From Enterovirga sp. (lineage in GTDB: Bacteria > Pseudomonadota > Alphaproteobacteria > Rhizobiales > Beijerinckiaceae), in NCBI GenBank assembly GCA_028290385.1, contig JAQGJZ010000220.1, positions 1 to 13,624 of the forward strand: a stretch of DNA of 13,624 bases. The letters are read 5' to 3'. The notes below the pieces were generated by a model that worked only from the letters and a program-made list of their open reading frames with translations, was not told where the DNA came from and did no database searches. Shown here in pieces: positions 1 to 7,000 of this stretch. Every line of letters begins with the position of its first letter. The stretch's first letter is position 1. The position numbers were made by a program, and so were the translations under genes.

Positions 1-341
1 ACCTCGATGTCGAACACGTCGATGCCGGCGAATTTCTTGAAAAGGACCGCCTTGCCCTCCATCACGGGCTTCGAGGCGAGCGGTCCGATATTCCCGAGCC
101 CGAGCACCGCCGTGCCGTTGGACACGACCGCGACCAGGTTCTGCCGGGCGGTCAGGTTGGCCGCCTCGGTCGGATCCGCCGCGATCGCCTCGCAGGCAGC
201 CGCGACCCCAGGCGTGTAGGCGAGCGCGAGGTCGCGCTGGTTACCAAGCGGCTTCGTCGCCTGGATCTCGATTTTCCCGGGCCTCGGATGGCGGTGGTAG
301 AAAAGAGCACCCGACCGCAAGTCCTCCGAAACGTCCGCCAT
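1..341 (-). CDS. NADP-type malic enzyme, N-terminal part (gene cut by window edge)
   Basis: Oxidative decarboxylation of malate to pyruvate with reduction of NAD(P), a soluble link between the TCA cycle and pyruvate. Only the first 113 codons are inside the window. The visible part matches the malic enzyme N-terminal domain: the catalytic-tyrosine segment [10 protein letters not shown] (Tyr42), then [20 protein letters not shown] (residues 74-93) and [20 protein letters not shown] (94-113), whose Lys97 lies where the family has its catalytic lysine. ATG at 341 is preceded at good spacing by a strong ribosome binding site, GGAGGTGA. The pattern fits the bacterial MaeB/Dme/Tme class, which usually carries a C-terminal phosphotransacetylase-like domain; that part is off the window, so neither the domain nor the NAD versus NADP preference can be checked. 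It is divergent from the TetR gene, which might regulate it (inference). Confidence 0.93.
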   Translation of the reverse strand, partial: MADVSEDLRSGALFYHRHPRPGKIEIQATKPLGNQRDLALAYTPGVAAACEAIAADPTEAANLTARQNLVAVVSNGTAVLGLGNIGPLASKPVMEGKAVLFKKFAGIDVFDIE

Positions 342-505
342 CGTTCACCTCCGCCGGCCTGGCGTCCGAGGCCGCGCGGCCTTCCGCACCGGCCTGCCTG
401 ATCCCGGCACCCCCGCACTGATGAACGCACCGGGCCGGCCGCGCAATCCGCCGCCGCACATACCGGTGCGCTGCGGACCCAACCTCCCCCGAGATGCGGA
501 TGCCC

Positions 506-536
506 GGCCAGCCCAAACGGCCCGACCGGGCTGGCC
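506..536. repeat. Perfect 9-bp inverted repeat (hairpin) between malic enzyme and tetR
   Basis: The arms GGCCAGCCC (506-514) and GGGCTGGCC (528-536) are perfectly complementary around a 13-base loop. It lies in the 287-base non-coding stretch between the malic enzyme start (341) and the TetR gene (629), about 165 bases upstream of the malic enzyme ATG. No T-run follows on either strand, so it is not a classical intrinsic terminator. It could be a structure in the malic enzyme leader or a protein site. Apart from this and the 571-585 repeat I see nothing firm in the stretch; short ORFs there lack support. Confidence 0.5.
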
Positions 537-570
537 ATCAGAACGCCCCGTAGCGTTGAACCGACCTATG

Positions 571-585
571 GAAACGTCCCGTTTC
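571..585. promoter_or_regulatory. Operator-like inverted repeat upstream of tetR
   Basis: GAAACG-TCC-CGTTTC is a perfect 6-bp inverted repeat with a 3-base spacer, 44 bases before the ATG at 629. A looser pair, AACG...CGTT separated by 8 bases, follows at about 604-619. Self-regulating TetR proteins commonly bind such symmetric sites next to their own start, and the site sits between two divergent genes. That this regulator binds it is inference. Confidence 0.45.
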
Positions 586-628
586 GTTGTCGCCGTCGAT
601 CAAAACGGATAGTGTCGTTACGAAGGGG

Positions 629-1231
629 ATGCGATTGGAACGGCGCGAGGGACGACGGTCGATCGGAGCGAGGCGGAATCCGGCTGCGGAGGCCGCCATC
701 CTCGCAGCCGCCCGAGAGGTTCTGGCCGAGTGCGGTTACCGCGGGTTTTCGGTGGACGAGGTTGCGCGGCGCGCGGGAGCCGGCAAGCCGACCATCTACC
801 GATGGTGGCCGACGCGCTCCGACCTGCTGCTCGCCGTCCATTCGGCGGAACGGGCCGCCCGGATCGAGGCCACCGACACAGGCAGCCTGGCGGGGGATCT
901 GTCCACGATCGGCCGGGGGATGCTGGCGGCATGGCGCAGCTCGCCGGCGGGCGAGGCGGTGCGGGGCCTCGTCGCCGAAGCTCAGGCGGGCGAGGCGGCG
1001 CTGGTCGTGCTGTGGGAGCGGTTCATGCCGCCCTGGACCGAGCCGGTCCGGGCCGTGCTCGGCCGGGCAGCGATGCGGGGCGAGGTCGAGCCCGCGGACA
1101 TCGAGGTGGTGACGGAGCTCTTCGCCGGATTCCTCTGGCGGCGCCTTCTGACAGGCCAGACCGATGACGACCGGGCTGCGATCGAGCGGATGGCCCGCCT
1201 GCTATCGAGCGGCCGAGGCCGCAAACCCTAG
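629..1231 (+). CDS. TetR/AcrR family transcriptional regulator
   Basis: A 200-residue one-component DNA-binding repressor by family. The N-terminal helix-turn-helix is clear: AAILAAAREVLAECGYRGFS, then VDEVARRAGAGKPTIYRWWP (helix-turn-helix with the typical TIYRWW recognition segment), followed by SDLLLAVH. The C-terminal part is the ligand/dimer domain, mostly helical, with VVTELFAGFLWRRLLTG near its end; the ligand is unknown. The start is uncertain: ATG at 629 is used here, a longer in-frame TTG at 587 has no good ribosome site, and TTG at 635 has the best-spaced one (AAGGGG at 623-628, 6 bases away). It is divergent from the malic enzyme gene and converges with the glycosyltransferase gene 34 bases downstream. 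No efflux pump or enzyme lies next to it, so the target is open; self-regulation and malic enzyme control are the obvious candidates. Confidence 0.88.
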   Translation: MRLERREGRRSIGARRNPAAEAAILAAAREVLAECGYRGFSVDEVARRAGAGKPTIYRWWPTRSDLLLAVHSAERAARIEATDTGSLAGDLSTIGRGMLAAWRSSPAGEAVRGLVAEAQAGEAALVVLWERFMPPWTEPVRAVLGRAAMRGEVEPADIEVVTELFAGFLWRRLLTGQTDDDRAAIERMARLLSSGRGRKP

Positions 1232-1239
1232 ACGGCCCA

Positions 1240-1253
1240 CGGCCGGCTGGCCG
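1240..1253. terminator. Short GC-rich stem in the convergent tetR/glycosyltransferase gap
   Basis: CGGCC-GGCT-GGCCG forms a 5-bp stem with a 4-base loop inside the 34-base gap between two convergent genes. There is no T-run, so it is at best a weak terminator element for either direction. Confidence 0.2.
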
Positions 1254-1265
1254 CCGGAGCTGTAC

Positions 1266-2042
1266 TCAGCCCCGGAGCTTGCCCGTGACGGCCCGGATGC
1301 GCTCGGCCAGCCAGGTCTTGGCCTTTTTGCGCATCCGCGACAGCCGGCTCTTGTCCGAGGTCCGGGGCTGGAAAGGATCGACCACGTGGCGACCGCCGCC
1401 GATGTGGCGCGCGACGCCCGGCAGCATAAAGGCGACCTCGAACCCCTCCGCCTTCACGTGGGCCGAGAAGCCGTCATGCGTCCAGCGGCTGATCGGGCGG
1501 AACGGCTCCCAGAACGCTTTGCGGAGCAGGCCGGGATTGGCCGTGTAGCCGTACCATTCCGGATGAACGTCCGGCTGCATCAGGCGGAACTCGCATCCGG
1601 CTTCCGTGAAGCCTCGCGCGCTCGCCCGGTGGCGCGGCTTCAGCTCCGAAAAGGCCCGCATGCACACGACGGAGACTTGCGGCCGCGACTCGAGCACCCG
1701 CTTCGCGGCCGCGAAATCGACAGGCGCCCCCGTTTCCCAGTCGTCCTCCAGGTGGAAGATGAAGGGCGTCTCGACCGCCGCATAGAGGCGATCGACCGAC
1801 CCCATCATGCCGAGGCGCTCCGGCCCGGACAGGATGGTGGCATCCGGATAGGTTCTGCGGAGCCAGGCGATCATCTCCGCGTCGCCCGAATCCTCGGAGA
1901 TGAGCAGCCGTCCCGGCCCGTTATGGTGCCGGAACGAATCGAGCGTCCGGCCCAGAAGGTCGGCACGCCCGCAGCTCGTGACGCAGACGGTCACATCGTC
2001 GGGAACGGAACGCCCACGGGACAGGGAGGGCGCGTCCGCCAT
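1266..2042 (-). CDS. GT-A fold (family 2-like) glycosyltransferase
   Basis: A 258-residue predicted cytosolic sugar transferase. The N-terminal half reads as a GT-A nucleotide-sugar domain: VTVCVTSCGRADLLGRTLDS (17-36), LLISEDSGD (46-54), and FIFHLEDDWE (94-103), where EDD fills the place of the metal-binding DXD motif. Conserved-looking aromatic segments follow (HPEWYGYTANPGLLR and ISRWTHDGFSAHV). There is no signal peptide or membrane span; the last 30 residues are strongly basic (SRLSRMRKKAKTWLAERIRA), possibly a membrane-surface helix. The ATG at 2042 lies one base after the aspS stop (TGA-G-ATG), so translation is probably coupled to aspS, and base composition is like that of the neighbours. 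Donor, acceptor and product are unknown; a surface polysaccharide or lipid role is only a guess. Confidence 0.8.
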   Translation of the reverse strand: MADAPSLSRGRSVPDDVTVCVTSCGRADLLGRTLDSFRHHNGPGRLLISEDSGDAEMIAWLRRTYPDATILSGPERLGMMGSVDRLYAAVETPFIFHLEDDWETGAPVDFAAAKRVLESRPQVSVVCMRAFSELKPRHRASARGFTEAGCEFRLMQPDVHPEWYGYTANPGLLRKAFWEPFRPISRWTHDGFSAHVKAEGFEVAFMLPGVARHIGGGRHVVDPFQPRTSDKSRLSRMRKKAKTWLAERIRAVTGKLRG

Positions 2043-2043
2043 C

Positions 2044-3837
2044 TCACGACTTCTGGGGCAGGTTGAGCCGGATGTGGATCTCCCGAAGCTGCTTCGGCGT
2101 GGGCTCGGTCGGCGCGCCCATGAGCAGGTCTTCCGCCTGCTGGTTCATCGGGAACAGCGCGACCTCGCGCAGGTTCTTGGCGCCGCACACGAGCATGACG
2201 ATCCGGTCCACGCCGGCCGCCATGCCGCCATGCGGCGGCGCCCCGTACTGGAACGCCCGGTACAGGCCGCCGAAACGCTCCTCGACGTCCTGGCGCGTAT
2301 AGCCCGCGATCTCGAACGCCTTCACCATGACGTCCGGCAGCTGGTTGCGGATGCCGCCCGACGCGATCTCGTAGCCGTTGCAGACGAGGTCGTACTGGAA
2401 GGCTTTGAGGGTCAGCGGCTCCTTCGTCTGGAGCGCCTCCATCCCGCCCTGCGGCATCGAGAACGGATTGTGGGCGAACTCGACCTTCTTGTTCTCCTCG
2501 TCCCACTCGTAGAACGGGAAGTCGGTGATCCAGGCGAGCGCGAATTGGTTGCGGTCCACGAGATCGAGCTCATCGCCGACGCGCAGCCGGGCCTTGCCGG
2601 CAAGCGACACCGCCTTGGCCTCTTCGCCGGCCGCGAAGAACACCGCGTCACCCGCGCCGACCCCGGCCCGCGTGCAGATTCGCGCCAGCACGTCCTCCGG
2701 CACGAACTTCGCGATCGGGCCGCGGCCGACGACCTTCTCGTCATCGTCGGCGAGGATGATGTAGCCGAGCCCGGCCGCGCCTTCTGAGCGCGCCCAATCG
2801 TTCAGCTTGTCGAAGAAGGAGCGCGGCTGCGCCCCGGCGCCCGGTGCCGGAATCGCCCGCACAACGCCGCCCGCCTTAATGACGTTCTTGAACGCGTTGA
2901 AGGTGACGCTCTCGTCGCCGAACTCCTCCGTCACGTCCGCAATGACGAGCGGGTTGCGCAGGTCCGGCTTGTCGGAGCCGTATTTCAGCATCGACTCGGC
3001 ATAGGGAATGCGCGGGAACTCGCCGGTGACGGGCTTGCCGTCGGCGAACTCCTCGAACACGCCGCGCAGCACCGGCTCCATGGTGCCGAGCACGTCCTCC
3101 TGCTCGACGAAGCTCATCTCCAGGTCGAGCTGGTAGAACTCGCCGTAGAAGCGGTCAGCCCGCGGATCCTCGTCGCGGAAGCAGGGCGCGATCTGAAAAT
3201 AGCGGTCGAAGCCCGACATCATCAGCAGCTGCTTGTATTGCTGCGGTGCCTGCGGGAGCGCGTAGAACTTGCCCGGATGCAGGCGCGACGGGACGAGGAA
3301 GTCGCGCGCGCCTTCCGGCGAGGACGCGGTTAGGATCGGGGTCTGGAACTCAAAGAAGCCCGCCTCGCCCATGCGCCGCCGCATCGTCGAAACGACCTGC
3401 GTGCGCCGCATCATGTTCTGGTGCAGCTTCTCCCGGCGCAGGTCGAGGAACCGATACCGCAGCCGGATGTCCTCCGGATATTCCTGCTCGCCGAAGACGG
3501 GCAGCGGCAGCTCGGCCGCAGGCCCGAGCACCTCCAGCTCCGTCACGTAGAGCTCGATCTGGCCGGTGGGCAGCTCGTCGTTGGCCGTCCCGTCGGGGCG
3601 CTGGCGCACGCGTCCGTCGACGCGCACCACCCACTCGGACCGTACCTCGTTCGCCGGACCGAAGGCCGGGGAATCGGGATCCACCACGCATTGCGTGATG
3701 CCGTAATGGTCGCGCAGGTCGATGAAGAGCACCCCGCCATGGTCGCGGATGCGATGGCACCAGCCGGAGAGGCGCACGGTCTGACCGATGTCGGACGGGC
3801 GGAGGGCGCCGCAGGTATGGCTGCGATAACGGTGCAT
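2044..3837 (-). CDS. aspS: Aspartyl-tRNA synthetase, probably non-discriminating (Asp/Asn)
   Basis: Class IIb synthetase charging tRNA with aspartate in the cytosol; 597 residues, the normal bacterial length. The order is an OB-fold anticodon-binding domain (about 1-105), motif 1 region FFEFQTPIL (161-169), flipping loop SSPEGARDF, motif 2 [10 protein letters not shown] (220-229) then [11 protein letters not shown], the bacterial GAD insertion, and motif 3 [17 protein letters not shown] near the C-terminus. His33 (RDHGG) and Gly83 (RPDGTAN) match the residues reported for non-discriminating AspRS of Pseudomonas aeruginosa, where E. coli has Leu and Lys; it may therefore also make Asp-tRNA-Asn for GatCAB. 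The start at 3837 is chosen because family proteins begin just before Tyr-Arg-x-His-Thr-Cys-Gly and because GAGGAA precedes it; a longer in-frame ATG at 3888 would lie in the predicted -35 box. It is followed directly by the glycosyltransferase gene. Confidence 0.97.
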   Translation of the reverse strand: MHRYRSHTCGALRPSDIGQTVRLSGWCHRIRDHGGVLFIDLRDHYGITQCVVDPDSPAFGPANEVRSEWVVRVDGRVRQRPDGTANDELPTGQIELYVTELEVLGPAAELPLPVFGEQEYPEDIRLRYRFLDLRREKLHQNMMRRTQVVSTMRRRMGEAGFFEFQTPILTASSPEGARDFLVPSRLHPGKFYALPQAPQQYKQLLMMSGFDRYFQIAPCFRDEDPRADRFYGEFYQLDLEMSFVEQEDVLGTMEPVLRGVFEEFADGKPVTGEFPRIPYAESMLKYGSDKPDLRNPLVIADVTEEFGDESVTFNAFKNVIKAGGVVRAIPAPGAGAQPRSFFDKLNDWARSEGAAGLGYIILADDDEKVVGRGPIAKFVPEDVLARICTRAGVGAGDAVFFAAGEEAKAVSLAGKARLRVGDELDLVDRNQFALAWITDFPFYEWDEENKKVEFAHNPFSMPQGGMEALQTKEPLTLKAFQYDLVCNGYEIASGGIRNQLPDVMVKAFEIAGYTRQDVEERFGGLYRAFQYGAPPHGGMAAGVDRIVMLVCGAKNLREVALFPMNQQAEDLLMGAPTEPTPKQLREIHIRLNLPQKS

Positions 3838-3860
3838 AACGGTTCCTCGGGAAGCCGCGC

Positions 3861-3888
3861 ACCATTCATGGGCCCTTGGGCTTGTCAA
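3861..3888 (-). promoter_or_regulatory. Candidate aspS promoter
   Basis: On the minus strand a consensus -35 box TTGACA (3888-3883) is followed after 16 bases by AATGGT (3866-3861) as a poor -10. Transcription would begin near 3854, giving a short leader with the ribosome site GAGGAA before the ATG at 3837. The -35 is a perfect match; the -10 matches only about half of the consensus, so this is a prediction. Confidence 0.45.
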
Positions 3889-3954
3889 GCGCGCGCCCGG
3901 TCCGGGCTCGCCCGCCGAAAGGTTCCAGCGGGCCGGGATGAACTTCTGCCGGAT

Positions 3955-4007
3955 CCTTACCCATTAACCCTGATTGTGCGCTGCACAAAATAACTCAAAT
4001 CGTAAGG
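3955..4007. promoter_or_regulatory. AT-rich divergent region with concentric inverted repeats
   Basis: An AT-rich island in otherwise GC-rich DNA, between aspS (minus) and the small gene at 4066 (plus). TTGTGC-GCT-GCACAA (3974-3988) is a perfect 6-bp inverted repeat; a second pair, CCTTAC (3955-3960) and GTAAGG (4002-4007), has exactly the same centre, base 3981. A plausible plus-strand promoter, TTAACC (3964-3969), 16 bases, CAAAAT (3986-3991), would place the inner palindrome between -35 and -10, a classical repressor position. The TGC-N3-GCA core resembles TGC-rich sites described for the PHB regulator PhaR in alphaproteobacteria, which is only a suggestion. Confidence 0.45.
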
Positions 4008-4065
4008 GTCTCGTTGAGAATCCCGGGGCTAGCTGAAGCGCTCGTCACGAATTGAGACGGTGCGA

Positions 4066-4248
4066 ATGCCCCTTCGGCGAACACTCATCCTGGTCCTCTG
4101 CACCGCCGCCACGATGGTCGTCCTCGGCCGGGCACCGGGGGCGGTGAACCTGCGGACCCGCGACATCGAGACCGCGATTGCGGGCGAGACCAAGACCGGA
4201 CGCGAGCTGAAATCGCGCTTCGCCTGGCTCGGGCGGGCGCTCGCCTGA
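4066..4248 (+). CDS. Small putative membrane-anchored or exported protein, unknown function
   Basis: A 60-residue protein I do not recognise. The N-terminus has the shape of a signal/anchor: MPLRR, then the hydrophobic run TLILVLCTAATMVVLG (about 6-21), then a charged tail of about 38 residues (RTRDIETAIAGETKTGRELK and SRFAWLGRALA). No clear AxA cleavage site follows, and LVLC is a poor lipobox, so a single-span protein with the tail outside the cytoplasm is the best reading. Third codon positions are strongly G/C, as in real genes here, which supports coding despite the size. ATG at 4066 is preferred over GTG at 4060 because GAGACGG lies at usable distance before it. It follows the AT-rich palindrome region and precedes rnd by 68 bases on the same strand. 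It could still be a chance ORF. Confidence 0.55.
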   Translation: MPLRRTLILVLCTAATMVVLGRAPGAVNLRTRDIETAIAGETKTGRELKSRFAWLGRALA

Positions 4249-4300
4249 GCCGAAAGATCTCACAAGGACGTCAACTTGGCGTCGCGAAGTCATGAGCTCT

Positions 4301-4310
4301 CCGCTATAGC
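4301..4310 (+). promoter_or_regulatory. Candidate -10 box for a leaderless rnd transcript
   Basis: CCGCTATAGC contains TATAGC (4305-4310), a good -10 hexamer, ending just 6 bases before the rnd ATG at 4317; together with the next bases it forms the palindrome CGCTATAGCG. Transcription would start at about the A of the ATG. No Shine-Dalgarno sequence is visible there, and no convincing -35 box stands upstream. Confidence 0.35.
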
Positions 4311-4316
4311 GCGGTC

Positions 4317-5474
4317 ATGGACTTGATCACGACGACGGAAGCTCTCGCTTCCGCCTGCTCCCGCTTCGCCTCGGCCCCGTTCGTCACCGTCGATACGGAG
4401 TTCATGCGAGAGAGCACGTATTTTTCGAAACTCTGCCTGATCCAGATGGCTGGGCCCGGGATCGACGGCGTGCTGGTCGACCCGCTCGCGCCAGGGCTCG
4501 ACCTGCAGCCCTTCTTCGACCTGATGGCGAACGCCGCCGTCGTGAAGGTCTTCCATTCCGCCCGGCAGGATCTCGAGATCGTCTGGACCATGGGCGAGCT
4601 GATCCCGGCGCCACTCTTCGACACGCAGGTGGCCGCGATGGTCGCGGGCTACGGCGATTCGGTGTCGTACGAGCAGCTCGCGAACGACCTCGCGAAGGCT
4701 CGCATCGATAAATCGTCCCGCTTCACCGACTGGTCCCGCCGCCCGCTCAGCGAGGCCCAACTCGCGTATGCGCTCTCCGACGTCACCCACCTCGTGACCA
4801 TCTACGAGCGGCTGACGGCCGAGCTCGAGGGCAGCGGGCGCGCCGACTGGGTCGAGGACGAGATGGCGATCCTCACGTCCCCGGATACCTACCGCAACGA
4901 CCCCGAAAAGGCCTGGACCCGGCTCTCCGGCCGGATGCGCAAAGCGCGCGAGATCGCGGTTCTCATGGAGATCGCGGCCTGGCGCGAACGCGAGGCGCAG
5001 ACACGGGACGTCCCCCGCAGCCGGATCCTGAAGGACGAGGCTTTGATCGACATCGCGGTGTCCGGTCCCCGCAGCATCGAGGCGCTGGGGCGGCTCCGGT
5101 CGATCCCCAACGGGTTCGAACGCTCGCGCACGGCCGCCGAGATCCTGGCCGCCGTGGAGCGCGGGCTCGCCCGTGACCCGGCCAGCGTCCCCGTCCCGTC
5201 CCGCGGCAGATCGCGCGGCGGCAGCACCGGGGCGACGGTCGAGTTGCTCAAGGTGCTGCTGCGTGCCGTTGCCGAAAACGAGCGGGTCGCCCCGAAGATG
5301 CTGGCGACGGTCGACGATCTGGAGGCGATCGCCGAGGACAACGAGGCCGATGTCCCGGCGCTGCGCGGGTGGCGTCGCCGGCTGTTCGGCGAGAAAGCGC
5401 TCGCCCTCAAGGCGGGCGAGATCGGGCTCGCGATCGAGGGCGGCGCGGTCGTCGTCACCCCCCGCCTCGGCTGA
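4317..5474 (+). CDS. rnd: Ribonuclease D
   Basis: A 3'-to-5' exoribonuclease of the DEDDy class that trims tRNA precursors and other small structured RNAs in the cytosol; 385 residues, normal for the family. The exonuclease domain (about 1-190) shows all active-site motifs: VDTEF with Asp26 and Glu28, FHSARQDLE with Asp85, and YALSDVTHL with Tyr151 and Asp155. An HRDC domain follows (roughly 205-290: [20 protein letters not shown], then SIEALGRL), then a basic linker [10 protein letters not shown] and a shorter C-terminal helical region ending in VVVTPRLG. It begins 68 bases after the small membrane-protein gene and may have its own promoter immediately before the ATG. Its stop is 5 bases from the ppx stop on the other strand. 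Confidence 0.95.
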   Translation: MDLITTTEALASACSRFASAPFVTVDTEFMRESTYFSKLCLIQMAGPGIDGVLVDPLAPGLDLQPFFDLMANAAVVKVFHSARQDLEIVWTMGELIPAPLFDTQVAAMVAGYGDSVSYEQLANDLAKARIDKSSRFTDWSRRPLSEAQLAYALSDVTHLVTIYERLTAELEGSGRADWVEDEMAILTSPDTYRNDPEKAWTRLSGRMRKAREIAVLMEIAAWREREAQTRDVPRSRILKDEALIDIAVSGPRSIEALGRLRSIPNGFERSRTAAEILAAVERGLARDPASVPVPSRGRSRGGSTGATVELLKVLLRAVAENERVAPKMLATVDDLEAIAEDNEADVPALRGWRRRLFGEKALALKAGEIGLAIEGGAVVVTPRLG

Positions 5475-5479
5475 GGCGA

Positions 5480-7000
5480 TCAGGCCGTCCGGATGGCGGT
5501 CTCGAGGTTGAGGAGCTTGCCGAGCGCCCGCAGGCGGTTGGACAGACGCTCGCTCGCGAGCGCGGCCAGCTCCGCCGGCAGCTCGAGCTCGATGCGGCCG
5601 TTGCGGGCGGTGAGCGGCGTCCGCGGCAGAACGCCCGCCATCGCGACCGTGATCGGATAAGCGACACGGAACAGGGCGGCGGACAGCCGCGCGAGGTGCC
5701 CGAGCCGTTCGCCGGCAAGGCCGACCAAGTGCGTGGTCGCGGCATCCACCGCAACGCCCTCGTGGCGGAAATAGACCGCCAGGCCGAGAAACGCCCGTCC
5801 GGGATGGTCGACGCCGTGCAGTGACGCGTGCGCGATCATCGCGAGGCTCTGGATGCCGCGGTAATCGGGATGGGCGCGCCAGCCCGTATCCGACAGGAGG
5901 CACGCCGCATGGCGGAGCCGCCGCTCGTACTTCGTCTCCTTCAGGGCCAGGCTGCCGACGAAGCCGTCGGTCCAAGCGCAGAGCTCGCGGCCGTGTTCGG
6001 GTGCGCGGGCGCGGAGCTCGTTCAGCTCGGCGGCCGCCGTGATGAGCGGATCGAGCTTACGCTGCTCCAGGGAGAGATCCTCGAACAGGAGCCCCTCGCG
6101 CACGCCCAGCGCAGACGTGGTGACGCCCGCCGGCTCGCCCACCCGGACGATCTCGTCGAGCACGATCGCCCCGTAGACGAGGAGCGGGCGCCGAGCCTCA
6201 GAGACGGAGGCGAGTGCAGCCGGGCTCGCCCGTTCCACCATGCGCTGGGAACCGCCGCGCCTCAGCTCAAACTCGTAGCCGTGCATCACGTGCAGCGGGT
6301 AGTCGCGCTCGATCATTTGCAGGCGGGCGAGCGCGCGCCAGGTCCCGCCCACCGCGTAGAAGACGCGGCCGGGCAGGCCTTGCAACTGCGGCGCCTTGGC
6401 GAGCTCGGCCCTGGCGATCTTCGCCGCAGCCTTGGGCGAGTTGCCGGCCATGTCGCGCAGAACCAGACCGCCGAGCGGCAGCGTGATGCCGGCCCCTGCC
6501 CTGTCGTCCCGCACATCGACGATCTCCAGCGAGCCGCCGCCGAGATCCCCGACGACACCGTCCGGCTCGTAAAGGCCGGAGATCACGCCCTCGGCGGACA
6601 GCATCGCCTCCCGCTCGCCGGTCAGCAGCTCGATCGGATACCCGCAGGCCTCCTGCGCCGCTTCCAGAAAGGCGGGGCCGTTCTCGGCCATGCGGGCGGC
6701 GGCGGTGGCGAGCACCCGCACGTTGCGGACCTTCGCCGTGCCGCACAGCACGCGGTAGCGTGCGAGGGCCGCGATGGCGCGCTCCACCGCCTCCTCGGAC
6801 AGCCGGCCCGTGGTCGCGATGTCGCGACCGAGCCCGCAGAAGAGCTTTTCGTTGTAGAGCGGCGTCGGCGAGCGGCCAGGCCCCTCATAGATGACGAGGC
6901 GAACGGAATTCGACCCGATATCGATGATGGCGATCGGCTCGCGGCCGGGGATGCGGCCCGGAGAGCCGAGCTGAACACTATGGGGCAGGAGGGCGTCCAC
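5480..7000 (-). CDS. ppx: Exopolyphosphatase, Ppx/GppA family (long form)
   Basis: Removes terminal phosphates from polyphosphate, and members may also hydrolyse pppGpp; cytosolic. With GTG at 7000 it has 506 residues, the size of the long Ppx type. The actin-like ATPase-fold half carries [18 protein letters not shown] (23-40), [12 protein letters not shown] with the presumed catalytic Glu131, and [12 protein letters not shown] (Asp152 and the glycine loop 154-156). The C-terminal half contains the HD-like segment [20 protein letters not shown] (363-382). The start is uncertain: GTG at 7045 gives 15 more residues, and neither has a clear ribosome site; 7000 was taken because it leaves a family-like short tail before the first motif. 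Either choice overlaps the end of ppk (by 23 bases for 7000), so the two opposing enzymes of polyphosphate turnover are co-transcribed and probably translationally coupled. Confidence 0.93.
   Translation of the reverse strand: MDALLPHSVQLGSPGRIPGREPIAIIDIGSNSVRLVIYEGPGRSPTPLYNEKLFCGLGRDIATTGRLSEEAVERAIAALARYRVLCGTAKVRNVRVLATAAARMAENGPAFLEAAQEACGYPIELLTGEREAMLSAEGVISGLYEPDGVVGDLGGGSLEIVDVRDDRAGAGITLPLGGLVLRDMAGNSPKAAAKIARAELAKAPQLQGLPGRVFYAVGGTWRALARLQMIERDYPLHVMHGYEFELRRGGSQRMVERASPAALASVSEARRPLLVYGAIVLDEIVRVGEPAGVTTSALGVREGLLFEDLSLEQRKLDPLITAAAELNELRARAPEHGRELCAWTDGFVGSLALKETKYERRLRHAACLLSDTGWRAHPDYRGIQSLAMIAHASLHGVDHPGRAFLGLAVYFRHEGVAVDAATTHLVGLAGERLGHLARLSAALFRVAYPITVAMAGVLPRTPLTARNGRIELELPAELAALASERLSNRLRALGKLLNLETAIRTA

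Noticed and set aside
152..538. 128-codon minus-strand ORF overlapping the malic enzyme start
   Set aside because: It occupies a different frame from the malic enzyme, whose N-terminal motifs and strong ribosome site are clear.
421..612. 63-codon plus-strand ORF between malic enzyme and tetR
   Set aside because: It runs through the hairpin at 506-536 and the operator-like repeat, is Pro/Arg-rich without motifs, and lacks a ribosome site.
1900..2787. 295-codon plus-strand ORF opposite aspS
   Set aside because: It lies inside aspS in antisense, with Arg/Glu-rich composition and no family features.
3838..3888. 17-residue N-terminal extension of AspRS from ATG 3888
   Set aside because: It overlaps the consensus TTGACA at 3883-3888, and family proteins start at the position of ATG 3837, which has its own ribosome site.
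3964..3976. CtrA-type site suggested by TTAACC
   Set aside because: Only one half of the TTAA-N7-TTAA pattern is present.
4290..5975. 561-codon minus-strand ORF opposite rnd and the end of ppx
   Set aside because: Composition is Arg/Gly/Asp-rich without motifs, and rnd on the other strand has all its catalytic residues; it is a GC-driven shadow.
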